Source of the DNA: Flavobacteriaceae bacterium
GTDB lineage: Bacteria > Bacteroidota > Bacteroidia > Flavobacteriales > Flavobacteriaceae
NCBI GenBank assembly: GCA_018402385.1
Contig: JAGYJA010000002.1
Location: 281,001-345,000, forward strand
Direction of reading: 5' to 3'
DNA: 64,000 bases
Shown piece after piece: positions 10,392 through 16,968 of this stretch (position 1 is its first letter; the number at the start of each line of letters is the position of its first letter). Both the position numbers and the translations under genes were made by a program. The notes beneath the pieces are model-generated. The model ran no database searches and was not told the origin of the DNA. It saw nothing but the letters and a program-made list of their open reading frames with translations.

Positions 10392-10538
10392 ATGGAAAAA
10401 ACTTACTCAAAAACCTCATCTGATACGATGAGTAAAATGTCCCCGAAGGAAGATACTGTTAGGTTTCTTCTTGATTATTCTAAGGCTTTAAGTGTTATAG
10501 ATTGTAATAAATGGAAGTTTGAAGCACTTCTAAACTAA
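10392..10538 (+). CDS. small protein (48 aa) downstream of the sigma factor
   Basis: ATG at 10392 opens a 48-codon frame: N-terminus MEKTYSKTSSDTMSKMSPKE, a conserved-looking core DTVRFLLDYSKALSV, and a C-terminus ending KFEALLN. It stops at 10538 just before the terminator stem. The final 'SKALSV...KFEALLN' part resembles short proteins I recall from other flavobacteria next to sigma-70 genes. Function is unknown; it is acidic and basic in patches with no signal peptide or membrane helix. Being co-transcribed with the sigma factor, a role with it is possible but inferred. Confidence 0.62.
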   Translation: MEKTYSKTSSDTMSKMSPKEDTVRFLLDYSKALSVIDCNKWKFEALLN

Positions 10539-10545
10539 ACTTTGG

Positions 10546-10575
10546 AAAAGTCCCGCTAGCTACGGGACTTTTTTA
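10546..10575. terminator. bidirectional terminator between sigma operon and nth
   Basis: AAAAGTCCCG (10546-10555) pairs with CGGGACTTTT (10563-10572), a 10-bp stem with a 7-nt loop, then T-run on the plus side and A-run on the other. The nth stop codon (10556-10558) lies in the loop. Confidence 0.85.
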
Positions 10576-11218
10576 TTTGATATTCTTTTAGTACAGACTT
10601 TCTTCCTATTCTTTTAGTAATAATATCTTTTTCCAAATCCCACCCTCTGGCCGGGGAATATTGTCTGCCATACCAAATTATCTGAAGGTGTAATTTATTC
10701 CATAAATCTTTTGGGAATAATCGCTTGGCATCTTTTTCAGTTTGAATCACGTTCTTTCCATTTGAAAAGCCCCAGCGATACATTAGTCTGTGAATATGAG
10801 TATCCACAGGAAACGCCGGAACATTAAATGCTTGAGCCATCACAACACTTGCTGTTTTATGCCCCACTGCAGGGAGTTCTTCCAGAGCTTCAAAACTTGC
10901 AGGAACCTGTCCGTTGTGTTTGTTGATGAGTATATGTGAAAGGTTATAGATTCCTTTTGCCTTCATAGGTGAAAGTCCCACAGGTTTAATGATTTCTCTT
11001 ATTTCTTCTTCTGAAAGTTTAATCATATCATAAGGGTTGTCTGCCAGCTTAAAAAGCAATGGAGTGATTTGATTTACTCTAACATCTGTACTTTGTGCCG
11101 AAAGTAAAACGGCAATTAAAAGGGTATAAGGGTCTTTATGATCTAATGGAATTGGAATTTCAGGATAAATGCTATTTAACGTTTCAATAACAAATTGTAC
11201 CTTTTCTTGCTTGTTCAT
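10556..11218 (-). CDS. nth: endonuclease III-like DNA glycosylase lacking the Fe-S cluster cysteines
   Basis: A base-excision repair glycosylase/AP lyase. The helix-hairpin-helix LPAVGHKTASVV carries the catalytic Lys, and VDTHIHRL carries the catalytic Asp. I use the ATG at 11218 (MNKQEKVQFVIETLNSIYP) because the 17 extra residues of the longest frame (from 11269) do not fit the family. The C-terminal loop that normally holds C-x6-C-x2-C-x5-C reads YGRQYSPARGWDLEKDIIT, with no cysteine, so the [4Fe-4S] cluster must be absent. The enzyme is otherwise intact. It is transcribed divergently from bcp. Confidence 0.9.
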   Translation of the reverse strand: MNKQEKVQFVIETLNSIYPEIPIPLDHKDPYTLLIAVLLSAQSTDVRVNQITPLLFKLADNPYDMIKLSEEEIREIIKPVGLSPMKAKGIYNLSHILINKHNGQVPASFEALEELPAVGHKTASVVMAQAFNVPAFPVDTHIHRLMYRWGFSNGKNVIQTEKDAKRLFPKDLWNKLHLQIIWYGRQYSPARGWDLEKDIITKRIGRKSVLKEYQIKKSRS

Positions 11219-11317
11219 TTTATGTAACTTTATAGTTGTAAATTTAATGGAAACCAATGTTTGAAACAATCTAAAACTATTGGTTTTTCTGATATTAACA
11301 TAAAAATTGCATAGAAA

Positions 11318-11788
11318 ATGAAAACATTACAAGTAGGGGACACTGTTCCCAATTTTAAATCGACAGATCAAGATGGAAACACTATTTCTTTAAACGACTA
11401 CAGAGGAAAAAAGTTGGTTGTTTTTTTCTATCCCAAAGCAAGTACACCGGGCTGTACAGCAGAGGCTTGTGACTTGAGGGATCATTACAGCGAACTTCAA
11501 AAAAATGGTTATGAACTTTTGGGAGTGAGTGCAGATAGTGAGAAAAAACAAAAAAACTTTAAAGAGAAATATGAGTTTCCATTTCCTTTATTGGCAGATG
11601 AGTCAAAGGAGGTCATTAACACGTTTGGTGTATGGGGTCCCAAAAAATTTATGGGGAAAGAATATGATGGGATTCACAGAATGACATTCATTCTCGATGA
11701 AAAGGGGCAAGTTTCAAGGGTAATAGACAAGGTTAAAACCAAAGAACACGCAGCTCAGATTTTAAAAAAAAAAAAAAAGCCTCATTAA
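11318..11788 (+). CDS. bcp: thioredoxin-dependent thiol peroxidase (BCP-type peroxiredoxin)
   Basis: A 156-residue AhpC/TSA-fold peroxiredoxin. The peroxidatic Cys46 is in FYPKASTPGCTAEACD and a second Cys51 sits five residues on, the E. coli BCP arrangement for an atypical 2-Cys mechanism. It reduces hydrogen peroxide and organic peroxides with thioredoxin. The last codons are an A15 homopolymer (11764-11778) encoding K-K-K-K-K, which merges into the terminator stem; the TAA stop lies in the hairpin loop. Length of the lysine tail could therefore vary by slippage. Confidence 0.94.
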   Translation: MKTLQVGDTVPNFKSTDQDGNTISLNDYRGKKLVVFFYPKASTPGCTAEACDLRDHYSELQKNGYELLGVSADSEKKQKNFKEKYEFPFPLLADESKEVINTFGVWGPKKFMGKEYDGIHRMTFILDEKGQVSRVIDKVKTKEHAAQILKKKKKPH

Positions 11789-11801
11789 TTTGAGGCTTTT
11801 T
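11774..11801. terminator. bidirectional terminator overlapping two convergent stop codons
   Basis: AAAAAGCCTCA (11774-11784) pairs with TGAGGCTTTTT (11791-11801), 11-bp stem, 6-nt loop TTAATT. The loop contains the TAA stops of bcp (11786-11788, plus) and of the convergent gene (11787-11785, minus). Confidence 0.85.
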
Positions 11802-13236
11802 CTGTTTGCTTATAACCAAACAATTTTTTATCCTTAATTATATTTGAAACACCATCAGGAAGTGTTTCCTCCCATCCATCTTCATCCTCAGAAATTTTTT
11901 GCAGAACTTCTCTAGAGAAAATTTGAAGAATTTCAGGATTGTAATCAGTAATATCAACAACTTTACCATTGTATTTAAAAAACTTATAAAGTTCCTTCAT
12001 TCGGGGATGTACCTTAAGGTTGTCGCTGTTTGTTAATTCACCGGTCTCTTGATTTTGCATGGGGTAGAGATAAACCTTCAAATCTTTAAAGAAAAGTTTC
12101 CCAAAGGCTTCTAAAATCCCACCACTCAAGTGACGATAATATTTTTCATCAAAAATATCAACCAGGTTATTAACGCCCATCGTGAGACCCATTCTTGATT
12201 TGGTATATTTTGAATAAAATTCAACGAGTTTATAGTATTCCTGGAAGTTTGAAATTAAAACAGTATGCCCTAAATTACAAAGTAATCTTGCCCTGTCCAT
12301 AAAGTCCTCTTCATCAATTTCACCTTCGGCCCTTAGGTTTGAAAGGGTAATTTCAAAAATGGTAATAGCATTATCTTTTTCAACCTTGTTTTCATTTAAA
12401 AATATCTCGTGAGAGCGTTCATACATATCAATATTAACCTTTGTAACCGGTCTAAAACTTCCTCTAAGCGTGAGAATATTTTTTTTGTAAAGTATCGCGG
12501 CAGGTAAAATATTATTTCCATCAGGACCAAACATTACAGCTTCAGTCATTCCATTTTTAATCAATTGAAGACTCATCAAGCGGTTGTCAACATCTTCAAA
12601 TTGAGGCCCTGAAAAATTAATCATATCAATTTCAATCTGGTCTTTATCAATATGGTCATAAAGATAGCGAAGTAATTTTCTGGGTTGATCATACTTATAA
12701 AAGGCTCCATAAACAAGGTTTACACCTAAAACCCCAAGGGTAAGTTGTTGAAGTTTTGCATCATTTTCTTTAAAACGAACGTGTAAAATTATTTCGTTAT
12801 AAGCTTCTTTAGGATCCACCTGAAAGCGAATTCCCACCCAACCGTGACCTTTGAATTTTTTTGCAAAATCAATGGTAGCTACAGTATTTGCGTAAGTAAA
12901 GAAAATCTTGTTAGGATGTTTTTCTCTGGAAATACGATCTTCCATTAATTTAGTTTCGTGTCGCAGCATTTTTTTGAGTCTGGACTCTGTGACATAGCGG
13001 CCATCTTCTTCAATTCCATAAATCGAGTCACTGAAATCTTTATCGTATGCAGACATCGCTTTAGCGATAGTACCAGATGCCCCACCTGCTCTAAAAAAGT
13101 TTCTTACTGTTTCTTGACCGGCACCTATTTCAGCGAAAGTCCCGTAGATATTTTCATTGAGATTGATGCGAAGCGATTTGTCTTTGATGGAGGGAATTTG
13201 TTCAAATTCTTTATCTCCTTTCAGGAATTCTGGCAT
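11785..13236 (-). CDS. conserved flavobacterial protein of unknown function (483 aa)
   Basis: I recognise this as a highly conserved Bacteroidota protein that databases label inconsistently; no function is established to my knowledge. It begins MPEFLKGDKEFEQIPSIKD at 13236 (preferred over a 19-residue hydrophobic-tyrosine extension from 13293). Conserved-looking blocks: LNENIYGTFAEIGAGQETVR, AMSAYDKDFSD, HPNKIFFTYANTVATIDFAK, GHGWVGIRFQ, GVLGVNLVYGAFY, MGVNNLVDIFDEKYYRHLSG and KVHPRMKELYKFFKYNGKV. No signal peptide or membrane helix, so cytosolic. The glycine-rich N-terminal block and the near-absence of gaps against remembered relatives point to an enzyme. It faces an MBL-fold hydrolase across an 92-bp divergent gap. 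Confidence 0.8.
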   Translation of the reverse strand: MPEFLKGDKEFEQIPSIKDKSLRINLNENIYGTFAEIGAGQETVRNFFRAGGASGTIAKAMSAYDKDFSDSIYGIEEDGRYVTESRLKKMLRHETKLMEDRISREKHPNKIFFTYANTVATIDFAKKFKGHGWVGIRFQVDPKEAYNEIILHVRFKENDAKLQQLTLGVLGVNLVYGAFYKYDQPRKLLRYLYDHIDKDQIEIDMINFSGPQFEDVDNRLMSLQLIKNGMTEAVMFGPDGNNILPAAILYKKNILTLRGSFRPVTKVNIDMYERSHEIFLNENKVEKDNAITIFEITLSNLRAEGEIDEEDFMDRARLLCNLGHTVLISNFQEYYKLVEFYSKYTKSRMGLTMGVNNLVDIFDEKYYRHLSGGILEAFGKLFFKDLKVYLYPMQNQETGELTNSDNLKVHPRMKELYKFFKYNGKVVDITDYNPEILQIFSREVLQKISEDEDGWEETLPDGVSNIIKDKKLFGYKQTEKASN

Positions 13237-13315
13237 TGTGATTATTGTATTATAATAATTTATACAAAGGTAGTAAATAGCTAATAAATACAAGAGTTAA
13301 ACAAAAAAATATCTT

Positions 13316-13323
13316 TAATTTTG
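13316..13323 (+). promoter_or_regulatory. -7 element almost touching a start codon
   Basis: TAATTTTG, a perfect TAnnTTTG, ends 5 nt before the ATG at 13329. The predicted transcription start would fall at or within about 3 nt of the start codon, so the mRNA is probably leaderless. No good TTG box is seen upstream. Confidence 0.45.
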
Positions 13324-13328
13324 TGACT

Positions 13329-14105
13329 ATGTTAAAAGCACTTTCTGTGACATTTTTGGGAACTGGAACTTCACAAGGAATTCCTGTGATTGGAAGTGAA
13401 CACCCGGTATGTAAAAGTAAAGAATCAAAAGATAAGCGGTTGCGAGTTTCGGCTTTAATATCTTGGGGTGAATTTAATTATGTGATTGATACCGGTCCGG
13501 ACTTTAGGATGCAAATGCTTGAATGTGGATGCACAAAACTCGATGGGGTCTTGTTTACACATGAACACAATGATCACATCGCCGGTTTAGACGATATAAG
13601 ACCTTATTTTTTTAGACAAGGGGACATTGCTGCTTTTGCTCATAAACGCGTGTTTGATGCCTTAAAAAAACGGTTTGACTATATTTTTGTAAGCGAAAAT
13701 AAATATCCCGGAGCTCCCACACTTAAAGAAATTGAAATTGATAAAACCACCCCTTTCAAGATAAGTGACAAACTGGTAATTCCCATTGAAGTGATGCACA
13801 ACCGATTGCCTGTACTTGGTTTTAGAATAGATGACTTTACTTATATAACCGATGCCAAAACCATTGCTCCTGAAGAAATCAATAAAATTAAAGGAACCAA
13901 AGTGCTTGTCTTAAATGCATTGCGGCAAGAAGCTCATTATTCTCATTTTAATCTTGAGGAAGCACTTGAATTTATTGCAATGATAAAACCTGAAAGAGCA
14001 TATTTAACCCACATTAGTCATATGTTGGGGTTTCACGAGGAAGTTCAAAAAACACTGCCAAATAATGTATTTCTTGCTTATGACGGCTTGAAAATTAAAA
14101 TATAA
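13329..14105 (+). CDS. MBL-fold metallo-hydrolase (PhnP-like)
   Basis: About 258 residues. The start FLGTGTSQGIPVIG is typical of PhnP/RNase Z-like phosphodiesterases. The metal site HEHNDHIAGLDDIRPY provides HxHxDH; further ligands are the Asp in YITDAKT and the His in THISHMLGFH. It probably hydrolyses a phosphodiester such as a cyclic phosphate or lipoyl-related substrate; the exact substrate is unknown. I prefer the ATG at 13329 over the GTG at 13323 because the GTG is inside the promoter motif. Confidence 0.87.
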   Translation: MLKALSVTFLGTGTSQGIPVIGSEHPVCKSKESKDKRLRVSALISWGEFNYVIDTGPDFRMQMLECGCTKLDGVLFTHEHNDHIAGLDDIRPYFFRQGDIAAFAHKRVFDALKKRFDYIFVSENKYPGAPTLKEIEIDKTTPFKISDKLVIPIEVMHNRLPVLGFRIDDFTYITDAKTIAPEEINKIKGTKVLVLNALRQEAHYSHFNLEEALEFIAMIKPERAYLTHISHMLGFHEEVQKTLPNNVFLAYDGLKIKI

Positions 14106-14204
14106 ACTACACTATGAAATTAGCCATAAGACTTAAGTTAATACCAATCGAAATTTTCAATGGCGAATTCCATTTGACCTTTAAAAAACAATAAATTAGA
14201 AAAA

Positions 14205-14702
14205 ATGAAAAATAAAATCATCCTTTATCTATTTATATTTTCTGTCTTAATGCTGCTTTTTATGTATATGAACCAAAAGCGCATTTATGAAGATCAGGAA
14301 TCAAAAATCAATGATTTAAAAGAAAATGTTGCTTTTTATAAAGGGCTCAATGAATCCTTAACAAATGAAACTTTTGACCTGAACTATTTTACTTTAATGG
14401 GCAATGACAACGCGATGACTTATTTTGAAAATTATGGACTAGAAGCAGACTTTATGCAACAAATGGTTTCAGAACAAATCTATGCTCAAAATAGGGTAGA
14501 AGGAGACAACCCATTGATCCCCTATGTGGGAATGGAGGGTAAAATGAAAATCAATAAGATAAGATTTTTAAACCATCGCTGGGTCATAGCCGATTTTACA
14601 GATGGCCGCTACTGGGGCGAGATGATTCTAGAGTACAATCTGGATGAAAATGAAGACCTCACATTAAAAACGATTGCTTCTTTGTTGTATTCGGGGGATT
14701 GA
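14205..14702 (+). CDS. membrane-anchored protein of unknown function
   Basis: 165 residues. An N-terminal hydrophobic helix (residues 4-21, IILYLFIFSVLMLLFMYM) is followed by a short coiled-coil-like stretch (QESKINDLKENVAFYKGLNESL), then a compact C-terminal domain ending WVIADFTDGRYWGEMILEYNLD. This layout suggests a single-pass inner-membrane protein with an exported domain. I do not recognise a characterised family. The preceding gene is 99 bp upstream on the same strand. Confidence 0.75.
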   Translation: MKNKIILYLFIFSVLMLLFMYMNQKRIYEDQESKINDLKENVAFYKGLNESLTNETFDLNYFTLMGNDNAMTYFENYGLEADFMQQMVSEQIYAQNRVEGDNPLIPYVGMEGKMKINKIRFLNHRWVIADFTDGRYWGEMILEYNLDENEDLTLKTIASLLYSGD

Positions 14703-14720
14703 TTTTTCAAACAATCTTGT

Positions 14721-15380
14721 TTAAATCCGTTTCTCTAACCACTTTTTCAACTCAAAAAAGTTTTGTGGTGCCACCCCGTGACCCACAGGAAATTCACTGT
14801 AGTGATTTTTTATGCTTAATTTATCAAGAAAAGGTTTGGCTTTTCTAGCCCATTCCACAGGGATTACTTGGTCCACGCTTCCGTGGGAGCAGTAAAAATC
14901 CAATGAGGAGTAGTCTTTTTTATTGAGGTCTTCAGGCAATATATCCTCATTGATGTATCCGCTTAGAGCGATTACATTCTTTACTTTTTCAGGATAATTT
15001 AAGGCGACAGCATAACTCAGGATCGTTCCCTGGCTAAAGCCCAGCAGCGTGACATTGTCTTTATCCACATCATAAGCAGTAACAGCTTCCTCAATAAATT
15101 GAGCGATTAAATCCCGAGAAACCTTAGCTTGCTCGGTATCACTAAATTTTCCAGAGGTATTGTCAAAATAAATAGCATACCAGGCATTTCCATAAGGTTG
15201 CATCGCTTGGGGCGCCCTGACTGAAATGACAAATAATTCCTCGGGCAATTCTGAGGCAAATGAAAACAAATCGTTTTCATCACTTCCATAGCCATGAAGC
15301 ATAATGAGAAGAGGTGCTTTTGAGGTATTTCCTTTTGGGGGTCTTGTGATGTGAAAAAGGGATAGGTTTTGTGAATTCAT
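14721..15380 (-). CDS. phospholipase/carboxylesterase family alpha/beta hydrolase
   Basis: 219 residues, the length of the YpfH/acyl-protein-thioesterase-like esterases. The oxyanion region LIMLHGYGSDENDLFSFA, nucleophile elbow LLGFSQGTILS, acid in CSHGSVDQVIPV and His in PVGHGVAPQ complete the triad. Cytosolic, no signal peptide. Likely cleaves short-chain acyl esters; the natural substrate is unknown. It is the last gene of the leftward operon that begins at 18887 (10-bp gap to the preceding gene). Confidence 0.9.
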   Translation of the reverse strand: MNSQNLSLFHITRPPKGNTSKAPLLIMLHGYGSDENDLFSFASELPEELFVISVRAPQAMQPYGNAWYAIYFDNTSGKFSDTEQAKVSRDLIAQFIEEAVTAYDVDKDNVTLLGFSQGTILSYAVALNYPEKVKNVIALSGYINEDILPEDLNKKDYSSLDFYCSHGSVDQVIPVEWARKAKPFLDKLSIKNHYSEFPVGHGVAPQNFFELKKWLEKRI

Positions 15381-15389
15381 TCTAAAATA

Positions 15390-15710
15390 TTAATCTAAAA
15401 ATTTAAACCATTCATCAAATTTTTCAGTAAAAAAAGGAAAAATAATTACCTTACCTCTGAAAGCATTGAAAACGGATAGGAGCCATAATGCAATCGAAAA
15501 AAGAAATAAAAACTCCCCGATTATTATGTGGATGTAAGCGTTGACACTAATGGCAATAAGCCATAGGATTACAAGCCCAAACATATTTTTTATGTGTGCT
15601 GTCACAAATTTTGATTTATTGTCTTTGTTTAAAAAGAAAGCGATAATCAGGCCTATAAACCATAAATAGGAGGTGATTGCTAAAACTTTTTCGTGCTGAG
15701 AGTGCTTCAT
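15390..15710 (-). CDS. small polytopic membrane protein (DUF4870/Tic20-like)
   Basis: 106 residues with about three hydrophobic helices (VLAITSYLWFIGLIIAFFL; MFGLVILWLIAISVNAYIHI; FLFLFSIALWLLSVFNAF). The pattern, with K-x-x-F-V-x-x-H after the first helix, fits the DUF4870 group sometimes called import component proteins. No biochemical role is known. One-base gap to the dihydroorotase-like gene upstream. Confidence 0.75.
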   Translation of the reverse strand: MKHSQHEKVLAITSYLWFIGLIIAFFLNKDNKSKFVTAHIKNMFGLVILWLIAISVNAYIHIIIGEFLFLFSIALWLLSVFNAFRGKVIIFPFFTEKFDEWFKFLD

Positions 15711-15711
15711 T

Positions 15712-16968
15712 TTAATTATTTATTATCAATTTCTTATTCGCAAAAATCCCCAGTGCTTTACCTTTTAAAACCTGCCCCAATAATGCAGCATTTTTTGAGG
15801 TGGAAAGGATGTCACTTTCTTCAAAAGTCCATTGGGTTTCAGGGTCAAACAGGGTGATATTTACTTCTGAACCTTCCTCAATCGTTTTTTCGTCAATTCC
15901 AAATCTTGATTTTAATCGTGTTAAGAAAATAATAGTGTCTTCTATTTGAAACAAGGTGTTTAAAGCTCCAAAACAACTTTCCAAACCGATGCTTCCAAAC
16001 AAGGCATTATCAAACTCTACATTTTTGTGCTCAATATCAATGGGGTTGTGTTCTGATGTGACTCCATCAATAATCCCTTCTTTCAATCCTTTGATGAGGG
16101 CTCTTTTATCATCTTCAGCTCGCAAAGGTGGCATAAGTTTTAAGTTGCTGTTGAATTCTTGTAAGGCATCATCAGTGAGCATCAAATTATTAATCGAGAC
16201 ACTACAACTTATATCGAGTCCCTTTTGTTTTGCATCTTTAACTAAAGCAATACTTTTTTTTGTGGAAAGGGTGGGGAGGTGAAGTTTTCCATTGGTGTAC
16301 TCCAATAAGAATAGATTTCGATTTAAGTGCAATTCTTCTGCGAGAGCAGGAATTCCTTTTAAACCCAACCTTGTGCTGCTTTCTTCTTCATTGACAACTC
16401 CGTTTTTTGAAACATCATTTTCGTTGCAATAAGCAATTATGAGACCATCGAAATTTTGGGTGTATTGAAGAGCAATTTTTAATAGGTTTGGATTTTTAAT
16501 AGGTTTTTGGTAGTCATAGAAAGCAATTGCACCGGCATTTTTCATATCATAAAGTTCTGCAAGGTCCTCACCGTTGCCTTGATGCGTGAGTGCCCCAATG
16601 GGAAAAAGTGCTACCGGTTGGTTTATTGCTTTTGATTTGAGAAACAGGATGTCAGATTTACTGTCTGTCACGGGATTTGTATTTGCATTCACTGCAACTG
16701 CTGTATAACCAGATAGTGCAGCAGTTTTAAGTCCGTTTTCAAGGGTTTCTCTTTCCTCATAGCCGGGTTCACCAAAGCTCACACTGCTGTCAAACCAGCC
16801 TTGCGATATGTGTAAATTTTTAATTTTTAATTCCTTTCTGCCGTCAGGGTTTTCAATTTTTGCAGCAATTTTTTCAAATTGACCATTGGTGATGAGAACA
16901 TCACGTTTTTTCATATGATGTTTGCTGGAGGCATCAACTACTGTAACCGATTTTAAGAGGATGTTCAT
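15712..16968 (-). CDS. dihydroorotase-like protein with a degenerate metal site
   Basis: A 418-residue amidohydrolase of the PyrC class by overall layout (SQGWFDSS..F.EPGYEERETLENG; PIGALTHQGNGEDLAELYDMKNAGA; LMPPLRAEDDKRALIKGLKEGIIDG; GSIGLESCFGAL). The zinc ligands are largely lost: HVH reads SSVSF, the HCED region reads YCNEND, the T-P-H-H-L region reads SINNL and the catalytic T-D-H-A-P reads TSEHNP. It therefore probably lacks dihydroorotase activity. In Pseudomonas a comparable inactive DHOase homologue is a structural partner of aspartate transcarbamoylase; that is one model here. Overlaps the BatA gene by 4 bp. Confidence 0.85.
   Translation of the reverse strand: MNILLKSVTVVDASSKHHMKKRDVLITNGQFEKIAAKIENPDGRKELKIKNLHISQGWFDSSVSFGEPGYEERETLENGLKTAALSGYTAVAVNANTNPVTDSKSDILFLKSKAINQPVALFPIGALTHQGNGEDLAELYDMKNAGAIAFYDYQKPIKNPNLLKIALQYTQNFDGLIIAYCNENDVSKNGVVNEEESSTRLGLKGIPALAEELHLNRNLFLLEYTNGKLHLPTLSTKKSIALVKDAKQKGLDISCSVSINNLMLTDDALQEFNSNLKLMPPLRAEDDKRALIKGLKEGIIDGVTSEHNPIDIEHKNVEFDNALFGSIGLESCFGALNTLFQIEDTIIFLTRLKSRFGIDEKTIEEGSEVNITLFDPETQWTFEESDILSTSKNAALLGQVLKGKALGIFANKKLIINN

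Noticed and set aside
11219..11269. Longer nth start at 11269
   Set aside because: The 17 extra residues do not fit the endonuclease III family, which starts near MNKQEKVQF.
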